64,000 nucleotides of DNA. Source: Novosphingobium sp. UBA6272. GTDB lineage: Bacteria; Pseudomonadota; Alphaproteobacteria; Sphingomonadales; Sphingomonadaceae. A program made the position numbers and the translations under genes. Under the pieces are notes generated by a model. The model saw only the letters and a list, made by a program, of their open reading frames with translations. It did no database searches and had not been told where the DNA came from. The stretch spans positions 62,001 through 126,000 of the forward strand of contig NZ_DJUW01000033.1 in the NCBI RefSeq assembly GCF_002440635.1. The letters run 5' to 3'. Below, piece after piece: positions 18,147 to 26,645 of this stretch (position 1 is its first letter; each line of letters begins with the position of its first letter).

Positions 18147-19501
18147 TAATTCCCACCTTTTTTCTTCTTCATCGCATCATGGAACCGGTCAGCCCAGCCC
18201 GGCTTGACCAGCTGTTCCCCGCGCACGATCCGCAGTTCGCCCGCCGCCACATCCCGAGTCACCGCGCTGCCCGCCGCAACAATCGCGTCGGCTCCGATCT
18301 TCACCGGGGCGACCAGCGACGAATTGCTGCCGATAAAGGCGCGTTCGCCGATGACGGTCTTGTATTTGAAGTAGCCGTCGTAGTTGCAAGTGATCGTGCC
18401 CGCGCCGATGTTGGCCCCGGCCCCCACTTCGGCATCGCCGATGTAGGACAGGTGATTGGCCTTGGCGCCTTTGCCCAGCGTGGCCTTCTTGACCTCGACA
18501 AAGTTGCCGACCTTGGCCTTCTCTTCCAGCACCGCGCCGGGGCGCAGGCGGGCGAAGGGGCCGACTTCGACGCCGGAGGCGAGGCTCGCGCCCTCGATAT
18601 GGCTGTTGGCGCGGATGGTGACATTGTCGGCAACGGTCACCCCAGGGCCAAAGAACACATTGGGTTCAACCAGCACGTCCTGCCCCAGCACGGTATCCCA
18701 GGCGAACCACACGGTTTCGGGCGCGATCAGGCTGGCCCCATCGTCCATCGCCGCTTTGCGGCGGCGGTTCTGCCAACGGTGTTCGGCGGTTGCGAGTTCG
18801 GCGCGGGAATTGATTCCTTCAACCTCGTGCGGATCGGAGGTGACCACCACCGCGCAGGTTCGGCCATCGGCATTGGCCACGTTGACCACATCGACCAGGT
18901 AGTATTCGCCTTGCGCGTTTTCGTTGGTGACCCGCGCCAGCAGGCCGAACAGGTCGGCGCTGCGGACTGCCATCAGCCCGGAATTGCACAGGCGGCAGGC
19001 GCGTTCGGCCTCGCTGGCGTCCTTGTGCTCGACCATCTTCACGATCCGGTCGCCATCGGTGATCACCCGCCCATAAGCGAGCGTATCGGCGGGTTCGAAG
19101 CCCAGCACCACCACGGCGGGATTGTCGGCTCCGTGGAGCCGATCGATCATCGTGCGCATCGTTTCAGCGGAAACGAACGGCACATCGCCATAGAGGATCA
19201 GCACGTCACCAGCGAAACCCGCCAGCGCTCTTTCCGCCTGCTGCACCGCATGCCCGGTGCCCAGCTGCGGGTCCTGCACCGCGATTGCCGCACGGTCGCC
19301 AAGCTGCGCCTCCAGCTGCTCACGGCCGTGCCCCGCGACAACCACCGAGCGTTCCGGCGCAAGCTCAGCGGCACTGGCCAGCAAGTGTTCGATCATCGGC
19401 CGACCGGCGATCGGGTGCAGCACTTTGTGCACGGCACTTTTCATGCGGGTGCCCTTGCCGGCGGCGAGGGTAACAATGGCGAGGGCGTGTTTGGAACTCA
19501 T
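18146..19501 (-). CDS. glmU: Bifunctional UDP-GlcNAc pyrophosphorylase / glucosamine-1-phosphate acetyltransferase
   Basis: GlmU acetylates glucosamine-1-phosphate and then uridylylates it to UDP-GlcNAc. The 451-residue protein has the pyrophosphorylase signature LAAGKGTRMKS at the start, GTGHAVQQAE and LYGDVPF in the N-terminal domain, and a left-handed beta helix with VEVKKATLGKGAKANHLSY and the acetyltransferase His region in the C-terminal half. I start at ATG 19501 rather than the further upstream ATG 19570 because MSSKHALAIVTLAAGKG fits the family. It heads the operon that reaches glmS. Confidence 0.96.
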   Translation of the reverse strand: MSSKHALAIVTLAAGKGTRMKSAVHKVLHPIAGRPMIEHLLASAAELAPERSVVVAGHGREQLEAQLGDRAAIAVQDPQLGTGHAVQQAERALAGFAGDVLILYGDVPFVSAETMRTMIDRLHGADNPAVVVLGFEPADTLAYGRVITDGDRIVKMVEHKDASEAERACRLCNSGLMAVRSADLFGLLARVTNENAQGEYYLVDVVNVANADGRTCAVVVTSDPHEVEGINSRAELATAEHRWQNRRRKAAMDDGASLIAPETVWFAWDTVLGQDVLVEPNVFFGPGVTVADNVTIRANSHIEGASLASGVEVGPFARLRPGAVLEEKAKVGNFVEVKKATLGKGAKANHLSYIGDAEVGAGANIGAGTITCNYDGYFKYKTVIGERAFIGSNSSLVAPVKIGADAIVAAGSAVTRDVAAGELRIVRGEQLVKPGWADRFHDAMKKKKGGN

Positions 19502-19581
19502 GGTTAAGCCCCATGCCACCAAATGCTTGCCGATTCCACAATCGTTATGGGACCATCGCCCCGCCACCACCCCCGACTATG

Positions 19582-19660
19582 CTGAGCTTGTCGAAGCACT
19601 GCCTTTTTCTTCGTGCCACCATGCGCTGACGCAATTAGGACAGTCCTTCGACAAGCTCAG
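19582..19660. repeat. Intergenic inverted repeat (REP-like)
   Basis: CTGAGCTTGTCGAAGCACTG (19582-19601) is repeated in reverse complement at 19641-19660 with one mismatch, around a 39-base centre. It fills the gap between divergent glmU and gph. I recognise CTTCGACAAGCTCAGGA as a frequent intergenic motif in sphingomonads. Confidence 0.75.
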
Positions 19661-19707
19661 GACGAACGGGGTTGTTGGCGGGGGTTTTGCCAGTATGGGC
19701 CGAAGGG

Positions 19708-20364
19708 ATGACAATTCCCTTCGATATCGTCGGTTTCGACCTCGACGGCACGCTGCTCGACACTTCGCGCGATCTGGGCGTTGCCCTCAACCATGCGCTG
19801 GGCACGATTGGCAGGCCCGAGGTGCCCTATGCCGAGGTCCGCAACCTGATCGGTGGCGGTTCCGGCCTGATGCTGCGCCGCGCACTGGCGCTGACTGGCG
19901 GGGACGAGGGGATCGAGTTTGAGGCGCTGCGGCAAGTTCTGGTCGGCTACTATGGCGAGAACATCGCCCACCACACCGCGCTGTTTCCCGGCGGCGCGGA
20001 GATGATGGACGGACTGCAAGAAGCCGGGGTCAAACTGGCGGTGGTCACCAACAAGCCGCATCATCTGGCGGTGAAGCTGTTCGACGAGCTGGGCCTGTCA
20101 CCCCGCTTCGCCTCGATCATCGGCGGCGGCACTTACCCGCTCAAGCCTGATCCAGCGGCGCTCCAGGCAATGGTCAAGCAATGCGGCGGCGGGCGCGCGG
20201 CTTTTGTGGGCGACACCACCTTCGATACCCGCGCCGCCCAGGCCGCCGCCATGCCCTGCGTGGCGGTCAGTTTCGGCTTTGTCGATGCCCCGCTGCACGA
20301 ACTGGGCGCGGACGCGGTGATCGATCATTTCGACGAACTGGCGCCCACCCTTCGCACCCTTTGA
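19708..20364 (+). CDS. gph: HAD-family phosphatase, probable phosphoglycolate phosphatase
   Basis: A 218-residue HAD hydrolase. The nucleophile motif is FDLDGTLLDTSRDLG near the start, motif II is VVTNKPHH, the Lys is in YPLKPDP and motif III is FVGDTTFDTRAA. The cap region and DLDGTLLDT fit Gph, which removes 2-phosphoglycolate formed during DNA repair, but related phosphatases look similar. I start at ATG 19708 with GAAGGG just before it. It is divergent from glmU. Confidence 0.85.
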   Translation: MTIPFDIVGFDLDGTLLDTSRDLGVALNHALGTIGRPEVPYAEVRNLIGGGSGLMLRRALALTGGDEGIEFEALRQVLVGYYGENIAHHTALFPGGAEMMDGLQEAGVKLAVVTNKPHHLAVKLFDELGLSPRFASIIGGGTYPLKPDPAALQAMVKQCGGGRAAFVGDTTFDTRAAQAAAMPCVAVSFGFVDAPLHELGADAVIDHFDELAPTLRTL

Positions 20365-20529
20365 TCCGTCCGAGTCGCACCGGAATTCGGTGCTGCGGCT
20401 GCGTTGCGCTGGGGATTGACGCTAGGGAAAGCAAGTGCTGCACTGCGGCATATTGCCAGCCCTTGCGCCGCATGCCATGCCGCGCCCGCTTCCCCAGCGG
20501 GATAACCCCTTTTCAGCGGAGAATCGCTC

Positions 20530-21444
20530 ATGACCATTTCGTTCAAGGATCGCGTCGCGATCGTCACCGGTGCTGGCGGCGGCCTGGGCCGGGCCTATGC
20601 GCTCGAACTCGCGGCGCGCGGGGCCAAGGTTGTCGTCAATGACCTGGGCGGCAGCCGCGACGGCACCGGCCATTCCGACGCCGCGCTCAAGGTTGTCGAA
20701 GAAATCAAGGCAGCCGGCGGCGAAGCCATGTCGAACGGCGGCTCAGTCACCGAATATGAACAGATGGTCGAAATGGTCGCCAAGGCCAAGGAAATGTGGG
20801 GCGGCGTCCATGTGCTGATCAACAACGCCGGGATCCTGCGCGACAAGAGCTTTGCCAAGATGGACATGGCCGACTGGAAGCTGGTCATCGACGTCCACCT
20901 TAACGGCAGCGCCAACTGCACCAAGGCGGTGTGGGACCTGATGCGCGAGCAGGCCTATGGCCGGATCCTCAACACCGCCAGCTCGACCGGCCTGTTCGGC
21001 AACTTCGGCCAGGCCAATTATGGCGCGGCCAAGCTGGGCCTGGCGGGCTTTACCAAGACGCTGGCGCTGGAAGGCGCGAAGTACAACGTGCGGGTCAACA
21101 CGCTGGCCCCGGTGGCGGGCACGCGGATGACCGAAGACCTCGGCATGCCCGAAATGCTGTTCAATGCGCTCAAGCCTGAAAACGTCGCGCCGATGGCGCT
21201 CTACCTGGTCAGCGAGGATGCGCCGACCAACATGATCTGCGGCGCGGGCGCGGGCGCCTATCACGCGGCCTACATCACGCTGACCCCGGGCGTGGCCCTC
21301 CCCGCAGACGAGCGCACCCCCGAAGGCATCGCCGCGCACTGGGACCAGATCATCGACCGCGCGGGCGAGATCGTCCCCCAGTCGGGCGGCGAACAGAGCC
21401 AGGTGGTGATGGCCGCATTGGCCAAGATCGGCGGGCTGGGCTGA
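20530..21444 (+). CDS. SDR-family 3-hydroxyacyl-CoA dehydrogenase-like protein
   Basis: A 304-residue classical short-chain dehydrogenase, NAD(P)-dependent. It shows the cofactor motif TGAGGGLGRA, NNAG, the catalytic Ser (NTASSTG) and YxxxK (NYGAAKLG). VVVNDLGGSRDGTG and the C-terminal extension resemble the dehydrogenase unit of peroxisomal multifunctional enzyme 2, so a role in acyl-CoA beta-oxidation is likely. GGAGA lies ahead of the ATG. It stands alone, followed by a repeat element. Confidence 0.88.
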   Translation: MTISFKDRVAIVTGAGGGLGRAYALELAARGAKVVVNDLGGSRDGTGHSDAALKVVEEIKAAGGEAMSNGGSVTEYEQMVEMVAKAKEMWGGVHVLINNAGILRDKSFAKMDMADWKLVIDVHLNGSANCTKAVWDLMREQAYGRILNTASSTGLFGNFGQANYGAAKLGLAGFTKTLALEGAKYNVRVNTLAPVAGTRMTEDLGMPEMLFNALKPENVAPMALYLVSEDAPTNMICGAGAGAYHAAYITLTPGVALPADERTPEGIAAHWDQIIDRAGEIVPQSGGEQSQVVMAALAKIGGLG

Positions 21445-21452
21445 TCGCATAG

Positions 21453-21602
21453 ATCCTCTCCATTTTGCGAAGCCAAATGGGGAGGTGGCAGACGCCAAAG
21501 GCGGCTGACGGAGGGGTAACGACGCCAGCGTCCAAACCCCTCCGTCTCGGCTGCGCCGATCCACCTCCCCATTTGTGGCATTCGCCAAAAATGGGGAGGA
21601 TC
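21453..21602. repeat. Composite hairpin repeat element, copy 1
   Basis: About 150 bases with 15-base terminal inverted repeats (GATCCTCTCCATTTT against AAAATGGGGAGGATC, one mismatch). Inside are three hairpins: left CTCCATTT/AAATGGGGAG, central GGAGGGGT/ACCCCTCC and right CCTCCCCATTT/AAAATGGGGAGG. It has no coding capacity. Copy 2 is at 29093-29245 and a one-hairpin remnant is at 31006-31044. Confidence 0.85.
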
Positions 21603-21617
21603 TGCCCCGCCCATTGT

Positions 21618-22094
21618 TCACAACAAACCCCCATCCAAACCCTGTGAATTTCCACCCCGCGCCCAGCCCTTGCGGCGGACCCGGGCGTACCGCGCAAGCA
21701 GCCCGCGCAGCGCCGCAGTGTCGTATTTCCGGGCGATTGCGTAACACCGCCCCTCCCAGACCAGCGGCCTGACCAGCCCTTCGGCGGCAGCACGCAAGCG
21801 CTGCTGGGGTGTAAACTTCGGCACGGCCCAGGGATTGCCCGCCAGCGCCCCGTCCCACACCGCGGCAAAGCTTTCCGCCCCCGGCCGGCCGCGCAGTTCA
21901 TAGGCCGAAACCCGCGAGCACCCCACCTCGCGCGCCGCCGCCGCAACCGACCGCGTCCGCGCCAGCGCGACCAGGAACTGCGCCTGCCGCAGCACCGTCC
22001 AGCCATCCGCACGCACCCGCAGTGGCACCGGCAGGAACGGCGGAATGCGGATGTGGCGGGCCTTGGCCTTGCGGGCGGGGGAGTCGGGCTGCAT
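21618..22094 (-). CDS. Hypothetical HTH-like protein
   Basis: A 158-residue basic protein. Residues about 30-70 (RADGWTVLRQAQFLVALARTRSV, then AAREVGCSRVSAYELR) form a likely helix-turn-helix followed by RPGAESFAAVWDGAL. I have an impression of similar proteins in sphingomonad genomes, without a known role. The frame is consistent with real coding, but the far C-terminus runs toward the repeat element. A DNA-binding role is inference. Confidence 0.65.
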   Translation of the reverse strand: MQPDSPARKAKARHIRIPPFLPVPLRVRADGWTVLRQAQFLVALARTRSVAAAAREVGCSRVSAYELRGRPGAESFAAVWDGALAGNPWAVPKFTPQQRLRAAAEGLVRPLVWEGRCYAIARKYDTAALRGLLARYARVRRKGWARGGNSQGLDGGLL

Positions 22095-22168
22095 CGCCCA
22101 GGTTAAGGCAGATTTGGGCGATGTAGGAAAGAGTTACACGTCAGGCCGCCAGCCGCACTCCAACAGGA

Positions 22169-23545
22169 TCAGACGAAAATGGAGGGGGGAATCCCGCAGC
22201 TGTAACCCTGATTGACATCCGCGAAGCGCGAGAGGGCAACGACGGAAAGCACGCCGCTGGAAAAGTGGCCAAGCCCGACTTCACCGTTCTCGCCGCTTTC
22301 TTCGGAGATGTCCCAATTGACCACCACCAGCGGGACCATCACCTCGCGGCCCTGATAGCCTTCGACCGTCATTTCAGTCAGTTTTGGACGGAACCGCCGG
22401 AGAATGGTTTTCGCCGCCTGTTCGTCAAGATCGGTGTGTCCGCTGGACCGCACCACATCAAGAGCAGCAAATTTGCCGTCCAGACCAAAGCGGACGGCCA
22501 GGGTTACCTTGCCGGTCCGCTCTTCGCGCAGGGCCCGGGACGGATAGTCGTTTGCGTTCATCAGGGCCGCCCGGAGCTGCACCCCTACAAAGGGATTGCG
22601 CACCTTCTGCGGCCAATCAGCAGGCGAGAGCCAGACGCGGCCGTCCTTTGCCGGAGCAACCACCGGCCAGCCATTCAGCGCCAGTGGCGCCATTTTTGCG
22701 CGCAGATCGTCTGCCTTTGCCCGCAAGGCCGGATCGCCGCTTTGATTGTAGGCATCGATCACCCTGCCCCAGATTGCCCGAGCCTGTTGCCGCGCCGGAC
22801 TTTCCTCTTCTACCGGATAAAGCGCCGCAACCGGCAGCAATCGCTCGGCTATCGCATATTCGGGCGGGCCGAACCGGGGATCGGCGAACAATTCCGCCAC
22901 CAGAATTTTACGCTGCCTCAAATGCTTCGATGGGAAATCCAGCAATTTCAGCGCGCGCTGACGGTCAAAATGGCTGCTCTGCGGATCGACGAGACTGGCA
23001 AAGACGGCGTCATCGCGCGCGCGCATCTTGCCGAATTTGGCCAAGGCAATCGGCCAATGCTCCGGCCTTTCGACAAAGGCGCGGGCATCAGCTTCGGTCC
23101 AGCCCATCGGCAGGTAGGTTCCACTCTCAGTGAACAGCCACAGGAGGTTGTAGACGTAGCCCCGCTTGGCCGGGTCTGCATCTTCGGAAAAATTGAACGC
23201 ATAACGCTGCAACAGTGCCGGATCGGTTAGTTTGCGGTTCCCTACCGAATAATAGCTGTCCAGCATGCGGAAAACGAACCGCTTGTTCTTGCGGCAGCCG
23301 TATTTGCCGTCGTCAAACGCCACGACATAGTCGCGCAATTCCGCCCAATCGAACGCGTCCGCCTTGAGCTTGGCCAGAAACCGTTTGGGGCTGGCCAGCG
23401 CCTGCTGACACTTCGCCCGCATATGGTTGGTCCCGATTTCCTCGATCGCGATCAGGGTGCAGGCCTGACCTGCGTTTGGCGCCAGGGTCAGCGACAAGGC
23501 GGCAAGGGACGCCGCGATACGGGAAAAGCGCCGTTGGATAACCAT
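22169..23545 (-). CDS. Exported protein with a C-terminal TonB-like domain
   Basis: A 458-residue protein with a Sec signal (to about residue 28, NAGQA) and a large unrecognised helical middle region. A TonB_C-like domain follows at about 320-410: YPSRALREERTGKVTLAVRF, then FAALDVVRSSGHTDLDEQA. Such domains occur in energy-transducing TonB proteins and in other periplasmic proteins. Without an N-terminal membrane anchor plus proline-rich spacer it is unlikely to be a true TonB. About 45 residues extend beyond the domain. Confidence 0.78.
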   Translation of the reverse strand: MVIQRRFSRIAASLAALSLTLAPNAGQACTLIAIEEIGTNHMRAKCQQALASPKRFLAKLKADAFDWAELRDYVVAFDDGKYGCRKNKRFVFRMLDSYYSVGNRKLTDPALLQRYAFNFSEDADPAKRGYVYNLLWLFTESGTYLPMGWTEADARAFVERPEHWPIALAKFGKMRARDDAVFASLVDPQSSHFDRQRALKLLDFPSKHLRQRKILVAELFADPRFGPPEYAIAERLLPVAALYPVEEESPARQQARAIWGRVIDAYNQSGDPALRAKADDLRAKMAPLALNGWPVVAPAKDGRVWLSPADWPQKVRNPFVGVQLRAALMNANDYPSRALREERTGKVTLAVRFGLDGKFAALDVVRSSGHTDLDEQAAKTILRRFRPKLTEMTVEGYQGREVMVPLVVVNWDISEESGENGEVGLGHFSSGVLSVVALSRFADVNQGYSCGIPPSIFV

Positions 23546-23657
23546 GATAGCAGCGAAGGCTCTGCCTGTTTCCCTTTGGAGTCAATAACGGACACCGTAT
23601 TGACACACTAACACACCTCTGCCACACTCCCCCCCATTCCCCAGGGGAGGATAAGCC

Positions 23658-24713
23658 ATGTACAGTGAAGCAGACCTGCAATCGGCGGTTGCCGCAGGCG
23701 TGATAAGTCACGACGCGGCGGAGGCCTTGCGCGTCCACGCGGCCGGGATGCGCGCCGCGCCCAGTGCCGATGAAGAGCATTTCCGGCTGATTACCGGGTT
23801 CAACGATATTTTCGTGACCATTGCCGCCGTACTGCTGCTGGTGGCGGCAGCCGGGATCGGCAATGCCATTGCGCCGGGCGTGCCAGGGCTGCTGGTGGCC
23901 GGGGCGGCCTGGATGCTGGCCGAATTCTTTACCCGCAAGCGCCGTATGGCGCTGCCTTCGATCGTGCTGCTCCTCGCCTTTGTCGGCGGAGTTGCCGCAG
24001 TGCCGATCGAAATCATCGATTCGACCCGGCCGCACTTCTCCAATTCGGTGACAGCCATGATCGGCGCGGGGATCGGCCTGATTTCCGCCGCCGCGGCCTA
24101 TGTCCACTGGCGGCGTTTCATGGTGCCGATCACGGTGGCGGCCGGCACCGCTGCACTGGCGCTGACCACGATCGCGCTGGCGGTATCGGGCCTGATGGCG
24201 GTCAATGCCGACACCGATCCCGAGCCCTATCTGCTGCCGCTGGTGTTCCTGGCGGGCATCGCCGTCTTCGCGGTGGCGATGCGCTGGGACATGACCGATC
24301 CGGCCCGCGAGACCCGGCGCAGCGACGTCGCCTTCTGGCTGCACCTGCTGGCCGCGCCGATGATCGCGCACCCGCTGTTCAACTGGCTGGGGGTGAGCGA
24401 GGGCGAGAATATCGGCGCAGCTTCGGCGCTGGGCGTGCTCGCGGTCTATGTGCTGATGGGCATGGTCGCGCTGGCGGTCGATCGCCGGGCGCTGCTGGTT
24501 TCGGCGCTGGCCTATGTGCTGATCGCCTTGACCTGGCTGTTCGACCGGTTCGGCGCGGTTGAGCTCAACGTTGCCCTCACCGGCCTCGTGATCGGTTCAG
24601 CGCTGCTCGCGCTCTCGGCCTTCTGGACCCCGATCCGCTCGGCATTGGTCGCCCGGCTGCCGGGAGGGATGCAGAATCGCTTGCCGCGCGGCATGGCGCT
24701 AAGCGCCGCGTAA
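23658..24713 (+). CDS. Multi-spanning membrane protein of unknown function
   Basis: A 351-residue protein with a soluble N-terminus (about 50 residues) and roughly nine hydrophobic segments. I recognise no transporter or enzyme motif. GGGGAGGATAAGCC precedes the ATG, a strong ribosome-binding site. A rho-independent terminator follows 24 bases after the stop, so it is a single-gene unit. Confidence 0.8.
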   Translation: MYSEADLQSAVAAGVISHDAAEALRVHAAGMRAAPSADEEHFRLITGFNDIFVTIAAVLLLVAAAGIGNAIAPGVPGLLVAGAAWMLAEFFTRKRRMALPSIVLLLAFVGGVAAVPIEIIDSTRPHFSNSVTAMIGAGIGLISAAAAYVHWRRFMVPITVAAGTAALALTTIALAVSGLMAVNADTDPEPYLLPLVFLAGIAVFAVAMRWDMTDPARETRRSDVAFWLHLLAAPMIAHPLFNWLGVSEGENIGAASALGVLAVYVLMGMVALAVDRRALLVSALAYVLIALTWLFDRFGAVELNVALTGLVIGSALLALSAFWTPIRSALVARLPGGMQNRLPRGMALSAA

Positions 24714-24736
24714 GAACCGGCAAGGTTCAGGGAGAA

Positions 24737-24765
24737 GGCCTCGCCGCGCTGCGGCGGGGCCTTTT
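24737..24765 (+). terminator. Rho-independent terminator
   Basis: GGCCTCGCCGC, a 3-base loop, GCGGCGGGGCC, then TTTT. It lies 24 bases after the stop of the membrane-protein gene. Confidence 0.85.
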
Positions 24766-24808
24766 CCGTTGGGGGTTTTTCCGAACTTGATCGAGCCAGC
24801 ATCTTGAT

Positions 24809-24912
24809 CCCCCTCCCCGTCGGGGAGGGGTTAGGGGTGGGGGAGTGAGGCAAAGCCGAACGTCGACGCTGGCGTGGAACCCCCATCCCAACCCTTCCCC
24901 AATGGGGAAGGG
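24809..24912. repeat. GC-rich composite hairpin repeat
   Basis: Left hairpin CCCCTCCCCG/CGGGGAGGGG (24810-24830) and right hairpin CCCTTCCCC/GGGGAAGGG (24892-24912), with the intervening GGGTTAGGGGTGGGGG largely complementary to CCCCCATCCCAACCC. It forms a cruciform-like unit between convergent genes and does not code. Confidence 0.7.
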
Positions 24913-24942
24913 CCAATAAGGTACGATGTGGAACGGAGGGGC

Positions 24943-25290
24943 TTAGTTCTCAACCAGCTTGAGCAGCTTGCGCTCCAGCGGGAACAGCACGCCGGCCAGT
25001 TCGTGGCCGCGTTTCAGAATCTGGCCGGCTTCGCCGATCAGCGCCCACATGCCCTGCTTGCCGCGCAGCGACGGGCGCTTTTCGATCCGCGCCATCGGCC
25101 GTTCGGCGGCGCGGCGGAAGGCGGAGAAGACCGCCGCATCCTTGCCGAAATCCATCGCATAGTCGCGGCACTGCCCTGCGGCGACCAGCCGCCCGTATAG
25201 ATCGAGGATGCGCTGCAGTTCGTCCCGTTCAAACCCCACTTGCGCGGCCCGGACCGCGTGGATGGGGAAAGGCGTGACCTCTGCGCTCAA
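24943..25290 (-). CDS. DUF2794 family protein
   Basis: A 115-residue soluble protein that I assign to DUF2794, a family I know from alphaproteobacteria, by FERDELQRILDLYGRLVAAG and the DYAMDFGKDAAVFSAFRR segment. No function is known. Its ATG overlaps the stop of the serine acetyltransferase gene by 4 bases, so they are co-expressed. Confidence 0.82.
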   Translation of the reverse strand: MSAEVTPFPIHAVRAAQVGFERDELQRILDLYGRLVAAGQCRDYAMDFGKDAAVFSAFRRAAERPMARIEKRPSLRGKQGMWALIGEAGQILKRGHELAGVLFPLERKLLKLVEN

Positions 25291-26000
25291 GCGCTCTTGG
25301 CCTTGCCCTTGCGCCCGGCGCTTTGCTTCGCGGCCAGCGCGTCACGCTCTTCCATCAGCTGGGCCAGCCGCTTTTGCATGACCTGCATTTCGCACTGGAG
25401 CAGCTCAAGCTTCTGCGTCGCCGGATCGAACCGTTCGCTGCAGGGGGTGCCATAGGGCACGAAGTTCTGGGTTTCAGGCTTGACCTCGACCAGGGTCGGC
25501 TTGGCCGGGATGCCGACCATGGTCGCGCCTTCGGGCACGTCCTTGGTGACCACCGCATTGGCCCCGATCCTTGCGCCTGCCCCGACGTTGAGCGGGCCGA
25601 GGATCGCCGCGCCGAGGCTGACGATCACATTGTCCCCCAGGGTCGGGTGGCGCTTGCCGCCCTCGCCATTGGTCGGGTTGGTCCCACCCAGCGTGCTGCC
25701 CTGGTACATGGTAACGTTGTTACCGATTTCGGCGGTTTCGCCGATCACCACAAAGCCGTGGTCGATGAAGAAATTGCGCCCGATCTTCGCCCCCGGGTGG
25801 ATGTCGATCGCGGTCAGGAAGCGACTGAAGGTATTGACGAAGCGGGCCGCGAAATAGAGCTCCGCCTCAAACAGCCAGTGCGCCACCCGGTGCAGGCCCA
25901 GCGCCCAGACTCCGGGGTACATCAGCACTTCCCAGCGGGAACGCGGGCTGGGATCGCGGGCGACCACCGAGTCCAGATAACGGGTCAATTCGTCGAACAT
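25287..26000 (-). CDS. cysE: Serine O-acetyltransferase
   Basis: CysE/EpsC-type enzyme that acetylates serine with acetyl-CoA, the first step of cysteine synthesis. The 237-residue protein has the hexapeptide beta-helix with DIHPGAKIGRNFFIDHG (catalytic His), GETAEIGNNVTMYQGSTLGG and KRHPTLGDNV. A charged coiled-coil tail (about 205-237) follows. I start at ATG 26000 with GGGGG upstream instead of the earlier ATG 26021. The short N-terminus is more like EpsC than E. coli CysE. Confidence 0.92.
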   Translation of the reverse strand: MFDELTRYLDSVVARDPSPRSRWEVLMYPGVWALGLHRVAHWLFEAELYFAARFVNTFSRFLTAIDIHPGAKIGRNFFIDHGFVVIGETAEIGNNVTMYQGSTLGGTNPTNGEGGKRHPTLGDNVIVSLGAAILGPLNVGAGARIGANAVVTKDVPEGATMVGIPAKPTLVEVKPETQNFVPYGTPCSERFDPATQKLELLQCEMQVMQKRLAQLMEERDALAAKQSAGRKGKAKSA

Positions 26001-26029
26001 CGTACCCCCATTGTCCCTCAAACCGGGGC

Positions 26030-26644
26030 TTAAAGCAAGCGTGGCTCGCTCGGCCCCAGTACCTCTTCAAGCGCCTCACGCCAGATCCCCTGGGTCGGGG
26101 GCGCCTTGCGCTCAAGGCTGATCCGGTCAATTGCCGCGACCAGCCGCTCGACCCCGATATGGGAGCGCTCGGTGCGCGGGACAAGATAGGCCAGTGCATC
26201 GGGGCCCAGCGCCAGCCCGCGCTGTTCGGCATGGAGCGCGATCAGCTCGCCCAGCATCTCATCGTCCGGGGTGCCGATTTCGAGGTGCAGCGCCGCACCG
26301 AGCCGCGAAGCGAGGTCGGGCAGTGCGATGCGCCAGCTCTCCTCTCCCCCGGTCGCGGTCAGCAGCAGCGGGGTGCCACTTTCTTGCGCGCGGTTCCAGT
26401 GGTGGAACAGTTCAGTCTCGTCGAGCAGGGGCGCATCGTCGATTGCTTCGCCCGCGCCGCTTTCGGCAAACCAGCGCGCCAGCAACGACTTGCCCGAGCG
26501 CGGTGGGCCGAACAGGATCGCGGTGCGGAACGGCCAGGTCGCGGCCGCTGCCATCGCCTCGATCGCGGCGCGGTTGGCGCTGCCCAGTACGATCCGCGAA
26601 GGCGCACCGCTCCCGACGTTCAAGGGAAGGACGATCTGCGACAT
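26030..26644 (-). CDS. hda: Hda-type DnaA homolog (regulatory inactivator of DnaA)
   Basis: A 204-residue AAA+ protein without the DnaA DNA-binding domain, as in Hda/HdaA, which with the beta clamp promotes DnaA-ATP hydrolysis and limits re-initiation. It has Walker A GPPRSGKS (46-53), and LPDLASRL followed by [10 protein letters not shown] matches Hda. The N-terminal QIVLPLNV resembles a clamp-binding motif (QxxLPL-like). It starts one base after the stop of the upstream exported-protein gene, so they form an operon. Confidence 0.88.
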   Translation of the reverse strand: MSQIVLPLNVGSGAPSRIVLGSANRAAIEAMAAAATWPFRTAILFGPPRSGKSLLARWFAESGAGEAIDDAPLLDETELFHHWNRAQESGTPLLLTATGGEESWRIALPDLASRLGAALHLEIGTPDDEMLGELIALHAEQRGLALGPDALAYLVPRTERSHIGVERLVAAIDRISLERKAPPTQGIWREALEEVLGPSEPRLL

Positions 26645-26645
26645 C

